DNA from: an uncultured bacterium
GTDB lineage: Bacteria > Hydrogenedentota > Hydrogenedentia > Hydrogenedentales > Hydrogenedentaceae
Assembly (NCBI GenBank): GCA_937124615.1
Contig: CAKZKR010000008.1
Coordinates: 23,376 to 87,375 of the forward strand
DNA: 64,000 bases
Reading direction: 5' to 3'
Shown here: positions 36,608 to 47,051 of the stretch, piece after piece
Layout: each line of letters starts with the position of its first letter
Numbering within the stretch: position 1 is the first letter of the stretch
Notes under the pieces: generated by a model
Told to the model about the DNA's origin: nothing
What the model saw: the letters and a program-made list of their open reading frames with translations, nothing else
The model's database searches: none
Made by a program: the position numbers and the translations under genes

Positions 36608-38857
36608 ATGTATGCGAAACATGAGAAAGAAATTTTATTTAAATGTTTAACTTATTCTATTCAGAATAATGCTCCAGGTGCAGTTGCTTATTTGGGGAGA
36701 GAGAATGAAATTCTATTTTTCGACTGTGTGGGGAAATCTGCTGTAGTTCCTTCTGGAGAAGAAATGAGAAAAGATGTTATTTTTGATCTTGCTTCTTTAA
36801 CAAAAGTGGTGGCTACTACAACTTCTATATTACTTCTTTATCAGCAAGGAAAACTTCATTTAGACGAACCCGTATATAAATATATTCCTATTCAAAATTT
36901 TAAAAAATTTTCACTTCGACACTTACTAACACATAGTTCAGGATTAATTGGGTATAAAGAGTGGTATCGTGAAATCCATTCATTTGAAGATATATTGATA
37001 AAGCTATCACAAACAAAATTATTATTTGAGCCCGGTACAGAACATTTGTATTCCGATTTTGGATTTATGCTTCTCTCCCATATTGTAGAAATAATATCTG
37101 GGGAACATTTTGACCAATTTTGTAAAAAGAATATTTTTTTGAAATTAAATATGAATACAACCTTTTTCAATGTACCCGAAAAATATAAAAATAGATGTGC
37201 CCCTACAGAAAAGTGCATATGGAGAAATAAAATTATTCGAGGGGAAGTTCATGATGAACATGCATATGCCATGGGAGGAGTAGCAGGACATGCTGGATTG
37301 TTTTCAACGGCTGAAGACTTATCACGTTTTTGTAGAGGTTTGTTGAAAGAAATAATCCTGGAAAAAGATGTAATACAGGAAATGAGCACATCAAAAATTA
37401 TTCCAAACTATCCCTGGCAGGTATTAGGCTGGAAAACAGATCCTTTTTGGGATAGTATAGAAGGACAACTTCCCTTTCGTTCTGCCTTAGGACATACAGG
37501 ATTTACGGGGACCAGCCTATGGTGGGACAGGAATTCAGGGTATTATGCAATTTTATTAAGTAATTCATGTCATCCGAGTAGAAAGACACGAGACAATCGA
37601 AAACTAAGAAAAACTTTTTACAACTCCGTAGCAGTGATGATAGCCCCAGAAAAAATAAATGTTCATTTTGGAATCGATGTTTTATTAAGAGATGATTTTA
37701 AGTTAATAAAAAATTCGTCTGTAGCATTATTTACGAATACTTCCGCAAAAAATATTGAAGGTATAACTACATTAGAAATATTTTTAACAACAAAAAACAT
37801 TAAAGTAAAGTATATCTTTTCTGCAGAACATGGACTGCATTTAACTGAAGAAGCAGGGGAATCTGATAAGGATAAAAAATGGGAAAACATTGAATTAATT
37901 AATATATATGACGACCGTAAGGATATTGACTGGCAGAAGGTTTTTCGACAAATAGACTGGATTGTCGTAGACATCCAGGATATTGGAAGTCGCTATTATA
38001 CTTATACATATTCTTTGTTAAGACTGATGAGACTATGCAGTAGATATAATAAAAAAATAATGGTATTGGACCGCCCAAATCCGTTAGGTGGTGAAATTAT
38101 AGAAGGCATTTTTCCAGACACAGAATTTCTGGGGGAGGTTTGCTGGGGAAATGTGCCAATTCGACATGGACTTACTATTGGCGAGTCCGCATTGTTCCTA
38201 AAAAATACAAATGTAGAACTGAAATCTATAGAATTAACTGTTATCCCCATGGATGGCTGGTTTTATGACCTGCTGTTCCCCAATCTGGATTTGATGTGGT
38301 ATCCTCCTTCTCCAAATATTCCGTCTTTTGAATCAGCATTATGTTATGTAGGTACATGTTTATTTGAAGGAACGAATATCAGTGAAGGTCGTGGCACACA
38401 AAACCCATTTCAAATAATAGGTGCTCCATGGTTTAACCCTGATTTAATATTGTCAGCGTTTCCAGAAGAGGCAAAGAAAGGTTTTAATATAAAGGCATGT
38501 TCATTTACGCCAGTATCCATACCTGGTAGGGCCATAAACCCAAAATATATAAATGAATTGTGTAAAGGACTTCAGATAAAAGTAGAAGATGTTAAAGAAG
38601 CAAGGCCTTTTGTAATGACATTAGAACTATTACAAATTATAAAAAAACACCATCCAGAACATTTAATTTTTAACAATCATTTCGATCGTCTTGCGGGCAC
38701 GACTATTTTAAGGACTATGTTGGAAAAAGGTGAGTTAGAAGTTCCCCAGTGTATAGAGAACAGAAATCATGAATATCTTTCTATACGACCTTATTTATAT
38801 CCAAAACTTTCAGAGGAGAGAAGAAAAATTAATGAATGTATATTTAGATTATATTGA
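36608..38857 (+). CDS. Beta-lactamase-family hydrolase fused to a DUF1343 (NamZ-like) domain
   Basis: Residues 1 to about 345 are a class C beta-lactamase-like serine hydrolase with S63-L-T-K66, Y148 (YSD) and LGHTGFTG. Residues about 355-749 are DUF1343, the family of the exo-N-acetylmuramidase NamZ: FTNTSAKNIEGITTLEIF, IFSAEHGL, DIQDIGSRYYTYTYSL, LDRPNPLGG and FEGTNISEGRGTQNPF. In Bacillus, NamZ and a beta-lactamase-fold protein are separate products of a muropeptide recycling cluster; here they are one chain. No signal peptide is visible, so the site of action is unclear. The 3' end overlaps flgK by 14 bases. Confidence 0.9.
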   Translation: MYAKHEKEILFKCLTYSIQNNAPGAVAYLGRENEILFFDCVGKSAVVPSGEEMRKDVIFDLASLTKVVATTTSILLLYQQGKLHLDEPVYKYIPIQNFKKFSLRHLLTHSSGLIGYKEWYREIHSFEDILIKLSQTKLLFEPGTEHLYSDFGFMLLSHIVEIISGEHFDQFCKKNIFLKLNMNTTFFNVPEKYKNRCAPTEKCIWRNKIIRGEVHDEHAYAMGGVAGHAGLFSTAEDLSRFCRGLLKEIILEKDVIQEMSTSKIIPNYPWQVLGWKTDPFWDSIEGQLPFRSALGHTGFTGTSLWWDRNSGYYAILLSNSCHPSRKTRDNRKLRKTFYNSVAVMIAPEKINVHFGIDVLLRDDFKLIKNSSVALFTNTSAKNIEGITTLEIFLTTKNIKVKYIFSAEHGLHLTEEAGESDKDKKWENIELINIYDDRKDIDWQKVFRQIDWIVVDIQDIGSRYYTYTYSLLRLMRLCSRYNKKIMVLDRPNPLGGEIIEGIFPDTEFLGEVCWGNVPIRHGLTIGESALFLKNTNVELKSIELTVIPMDGWFYDLLFPNLDLMWYPPSPNIPSFESALCYVGTCLFEGTNISEGRGTQNPFQIIGAPWFNPDLILSAFPEEAKKGFNIKACSFTPVSIPGRAINPKYINELCKGLQIKVEDVKEARPFVMTLELLQIIKKHHPEHLIFNNHFDRLAGTTILRTMLEKGELEVPQCIENRNHEYLSIRPYLYPKLSEERRKINECIFRLY

Positions 38858-40544
38858 GTAAGGCATCTAACATTCGGTCTGTTACCGTGATAATTCTTGT
38901 TGACGCTTCAAAAGCTCTCTGAAATAAGAGAAGATTCGTAACTTCTTCATCAAGATTAACTCCAGAAATTTCCTGTCTCCGTCGGTTGAAATCATTTATA
39001 AAAGAACGCTCCATTTCCAGGACATCCGAATTGGCTCTTGCATTAATTCCTATTTGCACAATCATGGATTGATAATATTCATCTGCGGTTTGAGTACTGT
39101 CGGAAAGGATACGCTGTGCTCTTAGGTTTGCCATTGCTAAACTGGCCGTATTATCACCTGTTTCGTTGATATTGGTACTGTATCCAGAACTAATAAGACG
39201 GGGATTTTTTACCAAGTCTTGATTTACTGCTATTGTGCTTGCAGTATAGCCCGTGAAAAAAGGATTCATTCCTATTGCAACAAGAACTCCTGATGTATCA
39301 TTTGCAAATCGAAACGAGTAACCACTCGAAGGAGTAATAGTTAAATATCCATTCGAATCAATTGAAGCATTAAAGAAAGGACTTGTATTTATTTGGTTGG
39401 CAATATCTGTTAATGTAGTAGAAGAAGCAGAAATGACAACGGTAAGAGTATTGACCAGATTTCCTGAATTATCGTATGCAAGTAGTTGAAAAGAACCATT
39501 ATCAACAGAATAGGGAATATCATTGCTTGTTAATGGATTACTAACATCCGTTATGGAAATAGTTGATTGAATAGCACTGTTATATAATTCTAATCCCCTA
39601 CCTTGGCTGTGAATTCTATTGATAGAACCAGCAATAACTCTCGCTATTTCATTGAGTTGTTCTTTAATTCTTCTTAATTCAGTGTCCCTGATGTATAACA
39701 AACCTGCAAGAGAACCATCCGATATAATGGCTTGTTCTTGATTATCTGTAAATACAACCGAGAGAAAGTCCGGTCTTGTTGGGTCAATAGAGGGATCTAC
39801 AATTGTGCTCAATGTCCGATATTTTGTCCCCCCAATTATTTCAACTCCACCTAAAAGGACATCTACCTGTCCATCATCTCGTTCCCGAGCAGTTATTGCT
39901 ACGATTTTAGAAAGCTGGTCAATGAGGAGGTCTCTATCATCTCTTAAGTCATTGGCTGATTTCCCGGTTATTTCTGTATCTCGTATTGTTTTGTTCAGTT
40001 CTGAAATTCTCATGATAAGAGAATTAATTTCAGGTATTGTATTTCGAATTTCTTCATTTGTATTGCTTTCCAGAAGATAAATTTGTCTTGCAATTTCATT
40101 CAAAGATTGAGCAAGTGCCTCTCCTTCTTGAACAAGGGCAACTCGTACAGGTGTTTCTTCAACATTGTTAGCAAAGTCTTGTAAAGCATCAAAAAATCGT
40201 GATAAATGAGAACTAAATCCTGTGTCTCCCGGTTCTTGAAATATATCTTGAATTCGCACAAAATAGTTTGCAATTGTTTCAGTTCTTCCAAGGGCAGGGT
40301 ATTGTTCTCGATAAATTTTATCCAAAAATGTTTCTCGAATTCTTCTTATATCTGTTATAGCAGGACCTCGTCCAATTGCTCCATAAGGTCTATAATTAGG
40401 TAGACGGGTTGTTACCTCTACACGTTGTCTAGAGTAGCCTTCTTTGTTTACATTGGCAATATTATGACCCGTTACATCCAATTGGACCTGCGATACTAAC
40501 ATTCCTGCGCGTGCTATGTCTAATGCACTAAATAGTGTTCCCAC
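38844..40544 (-). CDS. flgK: Flagellar hook-associated protein FlgK
   Basis: FlgK forms the first hook-filament junction zone. The N-terminus SALDIARAGMLVSQVQLDVTG with HNIANVNKEGYSRQRVEV is the flagellar rod/hook signature, and the C-terminus (GVNLDEEVTNLLLFQRAFEA) closes the D0 coiled coil. The length of 566 aa is normal. No other flagellar structural gene lies in the window, so flgK is separated from its usual partner flgL. A sigma-28-like promoter stands about 65 bases upstream. Confidence 0.95.
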   Translation of the reverse strand: MGTLFSALDIARAGMLVSQVQLDVTGHNIANVNKEGYSRQRVEVTTRLPNYRPYGAIGRGPAITDIRRIRETFLDKIYREQYPALGRTETIANYFVRIQDIFQEPGDTGFSSHLSRFFDALQDFANNVEETPVRVALVQEGEALAQSLNEIARQIYLLESNTNEEIRNTIPEINSLIMRISELNKTIRDTEITGKSANDLRDDRDLLIDQLSKIVAITARERDDGQVDVLLGGVEIIGGTKYRTLSTIVDPSIDPTRPDFLSVVFTDNQEQAIISDGSLAGLLYIRDTELRRIKEQLNEIARVIAGSINRIHSQGRGLELYNSAIQSTISITDVSNPLTSNDIPYSVDNGSFQLLAYDNSGNLVNTLTVVISASSTTLTDIANQINTSPFFNASIDSNGYLTITPSSGYSFRFANDTSGVLVAIGMNPFFTGYTASTIAVNQDLVKNPRLISSGYSTNINETGDNTASLAMANLRAQRILSDSTQTADEYYQSMIVQIGINARANSDVLEMERSFINDFNRRRQEISGVNLDEEVTNLLLFQRAFEASTRIITVTDRMLDALLNII

Positions 40545-40609
40545 AGATTACTCCTTGTTAACGGTGAACAACAAATATTTGGTAAAAAAAATAGCAATTC
40601 TTATACCAA

Positions 40610-40635
40610 TTATCGGCAAAATAATAAATAACTTA
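40610..40635 (-). promoter_or_regulatory. Sigma-28 (FliA)-type promoter of flgK
   Basis: On the minus strand GCCGATAA (40617-40610) is an exact match to the sigma-28 -10 consensus. Upstream, TAAGTTAT (40635-40628) resembles TAAAGTTT with a 10-base spacer (consensus 11). The predicted start is about 60 bases before the flgK ATG. Late flagellar genes are classically under this sigma factor. Confidence 0.65.
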
Positions 40636-40812
40636 ATTTATAAGACTTGCCTGATCTATCATTAAATTTTAAAAGTAAGTAATAGTGGGAAAAAATGTTC
40701 TTAAGAAGGAAAAAATGACCTGATGTAAATTTTTTGTATCAACTTATTTGAACAATATTATCCTGTAAATTTATTATCTATTTGTAAATTTCTCGAGAAA
40801 GGAAAAGACTCT

Positions 40813-41865
40813 ATGAATATTCAGGAATTATTTGATCTTGTTATACAGGAAAAAGCCTCAGATTTAATTATCAGTGCGGGAGCCCCCCCGATATTAAGAA
40901 TTAATGGGCAATTGTATCGAACACGAACAGATACACTTACTCCGGAGGCAACTGAAAAGATGATTTTTAGCTTTTTGTCTAAAGAACAGAAAGAACAATT
41001 TAAACAGGAGAAGGAATTGGATTTTTCCCTTGCAGTAGGTAGGAAACATAGATTTCGTGTAAATGTTTATTACCAGAGGCAATGTGTGACAGCAGCCCTT
41101 CGTCCTATTCCTGAAAAAATACCCTCTTTGAGTGAATTGGGTTTACCCGAAAACATAAAGGAATTAGCATTTGTGCGACAGGGGTTGGTTTTGGTAACAG
41201 GTCCTACAGGAAGTGGAAAAACAACCACGCTTGCTTCACTTATAGATATTATTAACAATCAACGGGCTTGCCACATTATTACAATTGAGGACCCGATTGA
41301 ATATGTTCATACCCATAAAAAAAGTATTGTAGACCAACGAGAAATAGGGGGAGATACACTCAGTTTTGTCCGTGCTCTAAAATATGTACTCCGACAGGCG
41401 CCGGATGTTATTCTTATTGGAGAAATGAGAGACCTCGAAACCATCCAATCTGCACTTACCGCTTCAGAAACAGGACATCTTGTTTTTGCAACATTGCATA
41501 CCAATGATGCTATCCAGACCATTGACCGTATAATTGATGTATTTCCTGCCGGTCAACAACAACAAATTCGATTTCAATTATCAATGGTATTATTAGCCGT
41601 TATTTCACAAAGACTACTACCCCGAAAGGATGGGGAGGGTCGTGTGCTTACTTATGAAATATTACGGGCCAATAATGCTATTTCTAATTTGATTCGTGAA
41701 GGGAAAAATTACCAAATTTATAGTGTATTGGAGACAAATTTCAAAGAGGGTATGGTAACATTCGATAGATGTCTGAAAGAACTGTACTTACAGGGCGTCA
41801 TTTCTTATGAGGATGCTATTGCAAATATGAAAAATCCATCGGAATTAAAAGAATCTACATCTTAA
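40813..41865 (+). CDS. pilT: Type IV pilus retraction ATPase PilT
   Basis: PilT powers pilus retraction and twitching. It has the PilT N-terminal segment (ASDLIISAGAPPILRINGQL), Walker A GPTGSGKT at 130-137, the Asp box IEDPIEYVH, Walker B VILIGEMRD, the AIRAGLTA-equivalent TASETGHLVFATLHTNDA, and the C-terminal ILRANNAISNLIREGK. The length of 350 aa is normal. No pilB or pilin lies next to it; a GspF/PilC-like gene is 11 kb away. Confidence 0.95.
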   Translation: MNIQELFDLVIQEKASDLIISAGAPPILRINGQLYRTRTDTLTPEATEKMIFSFLSKEQKEQFKQEKELDFSLAVGRKHRFRVNVYYQRQCVTAALRPIPEKIPSLSELGLPENIKELAFVRQGLVLVTGPTGSGKTTTLASLIDIINNQRACHIITIEDPIEYVHTHKKSIVDQREIGGDTLSFVRALKYVLRQAPDVILIGEMRDLETIQSALTASETGHLVFATLHTNDAIQTIDRIIDVFPAGQQQQIRFQLSMVLLAVISQRLLPRKDGEGRVLTYEILRANNAISNLIREGKNYQIYSVLETNFKEGMVTFDRCLKELYLQGVISYEDAIANMKNPSELKESTS

Positions 41866-41872
41866 AGATATT

Positions 41873-44518
41873 TTATTCGTTACCGTATAATTCATTTATT
41901 ATTTCAGCGATAAGAGCTGTCCACCCCGTTTGATGAATGGACCCAATACCTTCTCCTGTGTCCCCATTAAAATATTCAAAGAAAAGATAATAGTTATTCC
42001 ATAAGGGATTTTCTTTGAAAATCGAAAAGGATCCTAATGAAGGGATTTCTCCGTGCATATTTGGAACGAATAGGGCAAGAAGCCTTTGTCTAATTTCTTT
42101 TGCTATTTCTTTGAATGTTATTTTTTTTCCCGTACTTGAAATTAAAACGGTTGTGTCTTCGTATACATTTCCCCATTTTTCCATATTATTTAAAAACAAA
42201 TAGTTTAGTGGAAACCAGATGGGACCAAACCAGTTCGTGTTACCACCAAACATTTTTGATTCCAATTCCCCGGGACAGTATTTAATTTCAATGTGTTGCC
42301 TTGATGTGTGAATATGTACGGGTTTTTCTCGGTGGTATCGGGATAAAGACCGAAGACCAAAGGGGGATAAAAACTCCGATTCATCCATAGCGTAATTTAT
42401 TAATGCATCTCTTTGTTGTTCTGTGATACAGGACAGCAATATAAAATTTTTACCCGTTGCAAAATCTGTATATTTTTTGTAAAACGAATCTTTGAGTATT
42501 TTTGATTGTATAAGTTTTTCCACTTCTTCCGAGAGTTCCTGAAATGCATGTATCGGTAGACATGCAATTCCAAAAAGGGGAACAAGACCTGAAAAAGAGC
42601 GAATAGGATATTGTGCTTTTTCTCCTTCTATGTTGAGTATTGGGTAGAAAAACAAATCAGGTTCATTCCACAGTGAAAAAGGTTCCTTACTCTGGAGAAT
42701 TTCTATTGATTTAACAAAATAGTGCAAAAGTCTTACAGCAATTTTCTCAAAATGTGGAAATATAATCGATGTTTTGCATGCCAATTCAAGAAGATTTCCC
42801 ACAAAAAATGGAGTCCAAAAGATAGCCTGAGTTTCTTCGTTTTTCGTTATGTTGTCAAAAGTTTTTTCTAAAATTGAAAAATTGTCTAAACCTATCAAAC
42901 CTTTGTTGAATAGTGTTTTCCCTTCTTTGTCTTTAAGATTTGCCCACCATACCAAATTAGCGTAAAGTCCACAAAAAGTCTCTATTAAAAACATGGAATA
43001 GAGATCTTCTTTAGATATATTCAAGTTTATATGATCCATTTTTTGAATAATAGTATTTACTCCCCATGCCATTACAGGAGGATTGATTGCCGAAAAGTTC
43101 CATTCCGATGATGGAATTTGTCCTGTGGGGCTTTGGTAATTTTGGGAAAAGAATATTTTTAATTGTTTTATAGTAAACAAAGGGTCGACACGGGTCAGGG
43201 GTATTAGATGAAAAGGGATGTCCCATGATGCAAACCATGGATATTCCCATTTATCAGGAATCGATAAGATATCATCTGCATTAATGTGTTTCCAGTTGTC
43301 AAAACTTTTGTGTATAGTTAGATTTTGTAAACTTTTAGATACACATAACCATTCTTTTACAGATAACCGATAATGAATTTTAGACCATAATAGTCCTGCG
43401 TAAGCCTGTCTTATTATATTTTTTTCTATAGATGTAAGAGTGTTCGGTAGAATTTCATTATAAAACTCATCGGCCTCTTTTTTTCTTTGCTCAATAAGTA
43501 TATTGCAACTTTCACCAATAGGTTCAGGGGGGAGCTCAGATATAGAGGACAATCTCAGTTGAAGTGAAACTTTTGAATGGGGCTTTATTTGAAATGAATA
43601 CCAAATGCCAACGCGAGTGCCTTTATTATCCTTCGAAATATATTCGGAATTATCGTATACAATTTGTTGAGTAAAGGCATCCCGAGAACATTTGGGCGTA
43701 TCGTCTTTATCTTGTGATCCTATAATTTTTGATTCATTCTCAGTGAACAACAATTGAGGTATTACCTCACCCTCTCCTAAACCCGTTTCTAAACGATATT
43801 CTCCTAACAGAGCGTCTATAAATACAATGTGATTTGTCCCCCCCTTGTATATTTGAGGTTTACGTTCTATCTTTCCTAACAATGACGACCACTGCCATGT
43901 GTTACGAAACCAAAACTGAGGAATGATATGTAAAGGATGTGTCTCACTATCCCTATTCCATGCTGTTATTCGAACTGCAATATCTTTAGGACTGCCCTTT
44001 GCATATTCTACTTCGATATCAAAAAATTTAGAATTATCCAGAATTCCTGTATCCAATAGTTCAAATTCCGGGTCAAAACAACTTCGAGATTTATTTTCTA
44101 ACAATAATTTATCATAGGGAAAACTATCACAAGGATAGCGATAAAGTGCTTTTGCGTATGCATAACTTGGTACTGCATCCAGATAGTAATAATTTTCTTT
44201 AACATCCTCAGCATGATTCCCCTCAAGAGCATTTAAACCGAAAAACCGCTCTTTTAAAAATGGGTCCGAGCCATTCCAAAAACTTAATGCAAAGCATAAT
44301 TTCCCAGAACCATTACACCATCCAAAAATCCCATCATCTCCACAGGCAAAGTTATATCTTTTTGCAGTTTCAAAGGTGGTATATTCCCACGCCTTTTCTG
44401 GTGAAGAGAAACACTCTCGCACAGTTCCCCATTGGCGTTCGGGTAGATAAGGTCCCCATTCTTGCCACAACTCATTTTTTTTGAGTATTCCAAGAAGTCG
44501 GTTTTTTTCTGAACCCAT
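41873..44518 (-). CDS. GH63-like (MGH1-type) glucosidase
   Basis: The 881-residue protein resembles the bacterial GH63/mannosylglycerate-hydrolase-like group. It opens RLLGILKKNELWQEWGPYLPERQWG, has the N-terminal sandwich with FFGLNALEGNHAEDVKENYY, and the (alpha/alpha)6 part with WEYPWFASWDIPFHLIPL and FGGNTNWFGPIWFPLNYL. There is no signal peptide, so it acts in the cytoplasm. The substrate is uncertain (alpha-glucosides or glucosylglycerate-type solutes). I chose ATG 44518, preceded by GAGGAA, over the open frame to 44557. Confidence 0.88.
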   Translation of the reverse strand: MGSEKNRLLGILKKNELWQEWGPYLPERQWGTVRECFSSPEKAWEYTTFETAKRYNFACGDDGIFGWCNGSGKLCFALSFWNGSDPFLKERFFGLNALEGNHAEDVKENYYYLDAVPSYAYAKALYRYPCDSFPYDKLLLENKSRSCFDPEFELLDTGILDNSKFFDIEVEYAKGSPKDIAVRITAWNRDSETHPLHIIPQFWFRNTWQWSSLLGKIERKPQIYKGGTNHIVFIDALLGEYRLETGLGEGEVIPQLLFTENESKIIGSQDKDDTPKCSRDAFTQQIVYDNSEYISKDNKGTRVGIWYSFQIKPHSKVSLQLRLSSISELPPEPIGESCNILIEQRKKEADEFYNEILPNTLTSIEKNIIRQAYAGLLWSKIHYRLSVKEWLCVSKSLQNLTIHKSFDNWKHINADDILSIPDKWEYPWFASWDIPFHLIPLTRVDPLFTIKQLKIFFSQNYQSPTGQIPSSEWNFSAINPPVMAWGVNTIIQKMDHINLNISKEDLYSMFLIETFCGLYANLVWWANLKDKEGKTLFNKGLIGLDNFSILEKTFDNITKNEETQAIFWTPFFVGNLLELACKTSIIFPHFEKIAVRLLHYFVKSIEILQSKEPFSLWNEPDLFFYPILNIEGEKAQYPIRSFSGLVPLFGIACLPIHAFQELSEEVEKLIQSKILKDSFYKKYTDFATGKNFILLSCITEQQRDALINYAMDESEFLSPFGLRSLSRYHREKPVHIHTSRQHIEIKYCPGELESKMFGGNTNWFGPIWFPLNYLFLNNMEKWGNVYEDTTVLISSTGKKITFKEIAKEIRQRLLALFVPNMHGEIPSLGSFSIFKENPLWNNYYLFFEYFNGDTGEGIGSIHQTGWTALIAEIINELYGNE

Positions 44519-44647
44519 GTATATTCCTCTAATATAATAATGATAAAATACGGCCAAGTTTATTATACTAAAATAACAGGATGAATATGAACCGGCTGTT
44601 TTTACCTATATTTATATTTTATAAAGGACGGAAAGTAAAATATAAAA

Positions 44648-46024
44648 ATGAGCATTAAAAGGTGTATTTATTTTACAGTTTTAGGCGGAGGTGGAGAAAT
44701 AGGGGCTAATTGTTATCAACTATCCTATGCCCATGAACATATTTTGTTAGATTGTGGTGTCCATCCTAAAAAGGAAGGTCTTGATTCTTTACCTTCTTTT
44801 GATTTGATGGAATCATTTCCAGATGCTGTTTTAATTACACATGGTCATGTAGACCATTGTGGGGCATTACCTTATTTAACAAAGTTATTTCCACATTTTA
44901 GAATCCATGCGACGCTACCAACACTTAGGGTTATGGAACGAATGCTCCATAATAGTGTCGTTGTTATGAATACTCTCCGAAAAGAGCGAAACATTTTTGA
45001 TTATCCTTTATATCAACATGAAGATGTTGAAAATCTTATGGATATTACAAGAGCACATCTTTATAATAATTTTTTTGATGTGAGCAATAAAGGAATTTTC
45101 AAGGCTTTATTCAATCCTGCAGGGCATGTATTGGGAAGTGGAAGTATATTGTTGGAATTGGACAATTACAAAATACTTTATACAGGAGATATTAGTGCGA
45201 GTAATCAGGAACTATTAGGACCTTACCAACCCATGGATTGGTTAGACGAAGTAGATACAATGATTATAGAAAGCACTCAAGGTGCCGTTGATGAGGATAA
45301 GGTAAACACTTATGAGGATGAATCCTTACGACTGGCTAAATCAATTAATCAGGTTTTAGAGCATAATGGGACTGTTTTAATACCGACATTTGCTTTGGGT
45401 AGGACGCAAGAGATCGCCAATATACTTGCACGATTACAAGAAGAAGGAATATTATCAAAAGTACCCATTTATATTTCGGGTTTGGGCAGGGCAATTTATG
45501 ATATTTACGAACAGTTTCGGGAATATCTTGATGGAAAAAGCAAGTTAAGGCCATTAAATCATTTCCGTAAATTAGGAAACATCTGGCAACCTGAAATAAT
45601 GAAGCACTTATTATCGAGTCCCGGAATTATTATTGCCACATCAGGGATGATGATAGAAAATACACCATCTGCTTTAATTGCACAAGAAATGGTAAAAACC
45701 AAACACCACGGTATCTTTTTTGTAGGTTATGTTGATCCTGATACATTAGGCTACAAACTTCTATATTCCAGACAGGGAGATGAATTACAGTTTGAATTAG
45801 ATGCGGAACCCGTAAAAGTAAAACTTAGAAATATTAAACGATTTCATTTTAGTGGCCATGCTTATCGGACCGCTTTGTTAAAACTAATAGAGGAATTAAA
45901 CCCTAAGAATGTGATTTTTGTTCATGGAGATCCTCCTGCTCTTGATTGGATGAAAGAAAATACTGATTCAAAAATAAATTGCTTTGTCCCTCAAAACGGG
46001 TCAAAAATCACCTTTGAAATTTAA
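44648..46024 (+). CDS. Metallo-beta-lactamase/beta-CASP RNA-processing-type nuclease
   Basis: The metal-binding motif THGHVDHCG (H65, H67, D69, H70) sits in a metallo-beta-lactamase domain. A beta-CASP insert and the C-terminal RNA-specificity block FHFSGHAYRTALLKLIEEL plus NVIFVHGDP follow, as in CPSF-73-like and RNase J-like proteins. The length of 458 aa fits the prokaryotic Ysh1-like group. It probably cleaves RNA. It overlaps no neighbour; the acyltransferase follows after one base. Confidence 0.92.
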   Translation: MSIKRCIYFTVLGGGGEIGANCYQLSYAHEHILLDCGVHPKKEGLDSLPSFDLMESFPDAVLITHGHVDHCGALPYLTKLFPHFRIHATLPTLRVMERMLHNSVVVMNTLRKERNIFDYPLYQHEDVENLMDITRAHLYNNFFDVSNKGIFKALFNPAGHVLGSGSILLELDNYKILYTGDISASNQELLGPYQPMDWLDEVDTMIIESTQGAVDEDKVNTYEDESLRLAKSINQVLEHNGTVLIPTFALGRTQEIANILARLQEEGILSKVPIYISGLGRAIYDIYEQFREYLDGKSKLRPLNHFRKLGNIWQPEIMKHLLSSPGIIIATSGMMIENTPSALIAQEMVKTKHHGIFFVGYVDPDTLGYKLLYSRQGDELQFELDAEPVKVKLRNIKRFHFSGHAYRTALLKLIEELNPKNVIFVHGDPPALDWMKENTDSKINCFVPQNGSKITFEI

Positions 46025-46025
46025 T

Positions 46026-46979
46026 ATGTCTAAAAATAAAAAGAAATTTAAGCAACGGATTATCTCTTCTTTAATAGTATTGCTATTAAATCTAATAAAA
46101 AATATTCCCCTCCCTCTATCTCGTAAAGTAGCAATATGCTTTGCTTTTTTAGCCTATTGTTTTTACCCAAGAATAAGAAGAGATGGACATAAAAATATTG
46201 AATATGCTTTTGGTAACACTATAAACAAAAAGGAAAAGAAAAAAATATTATGGAATGCCACAAAAAATATGTTCCTTGTAGCATTTGAATTTCCGCACAT
46301 ACCTGCCATGGCGGAAAATAAATATGAAGGGATTGCTTACTACAAGGGTGTGGAGTATATAGATGGTTATCTTAAAAAAAAGCAAGGAGCCTTGTTTATT
46401 AGTGCCCATCTGGGAAATTGGGAAATGATGGCATCTTTGATGTGTAGTTACGGTTATCCTGTTGCAGAAATTGTTCGGGAATTTGATAATCCTAAATTAA
46501 ATGAAATAATTAATAGTATTCGAACTAATGCAAAAATAAAAACGATACCAAAAGACAGTTCCGCAAATGAGATTATCCATTTAATTAAAAATGGTTGGTT
46601 TGTAGGGTTACTTATAGATCAATCTCCGAGAGATAATGGAGTCCCAGCGAAATTTTTTGATAAGCCCTGCTGGGCAACGATTGGTCCTGCTTATATATAT
46701 GCACGCACAAAAGCCCCGGTTCACCCTGTATCAATGATACGAAATAGTAATGGGACATTACTTCTTGAAATATTGCCACCACTTGAAATGGTTAATACAG
46801 GGAATCTCCAACATGATATATTAGAAAACACGCAAATTTGTCAAAAAGCAATAGAAAATATCGTTCGAAAATATCCCGAGCAATGGCTTTGGTTCCATCG
46901 TCGATGGAAGGAAAGAGAACGATTAAAAGATTACTGGGAAAAAAGATTACAAAGAAAGAAAAGTAACAATATTGAATAA
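46026..46979 (+). CDS. LpxL/HtrB-like lysophospholipid acyltransferase
   Basis: The catalytic HX4E motif is visible as H128-LGNW-E133 (ISAHLGNWEMM) after an N-terminal membrane segment, and the family's GLLIDQSPRDNGV and EQWLWFHRRWKERE blocks follow. Late lipid A acyltransferases of this type add acyl chains to Kdo2-lipid IVA, supporting a Gram-negative envelope. The start is ATG 46026, just after the previous stop; an in-frame ATG at 45984 lies within the upstream gene. Confidence 0.9.
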   Translation: MSKNKKKFKQRIISSLIVLLLNLIKNIPLPLSRKVAICFAFLAYCFYPRIRRDGHKNIEYAFGNTINKKEKKKILWNATKNMFLVAFEFPHIPAMAENKYEGIAYYKGVEYIDGYLKKKQGALFISAHLGNWEMMASLMCSYGYPVAEIVREFDNPKLNEIINSIRTNAKIKTIPKDSSANEIIHLIKNGWFVGLLIDQSPRDNGVPAKFFDKPCWATIGPAYIYARTKAPVHPVSMIRNSNGTLLLEILPPLEMVNTGNLQHDILENTQICQKAIENIVRKYPEQWLWFHRRWKERERLKDYWEKRLQRKKSNNIE

Positions 46980-47051
46980 TATAAAGGCTTTTATAGTATA
47001 TTTAATGTCTACAGTATCTTATGTAAAAAGAATAATTAAAAAGGGAAATAG

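Noticed and set aside
36154..36622. Minus-strand open frames rich in LQQVS or AAGFF repeats
   Set aside because: These are antisense readings of the 15-bp PAAKK repeats; the plus-strand gene has the ribosome site, start and terminator.
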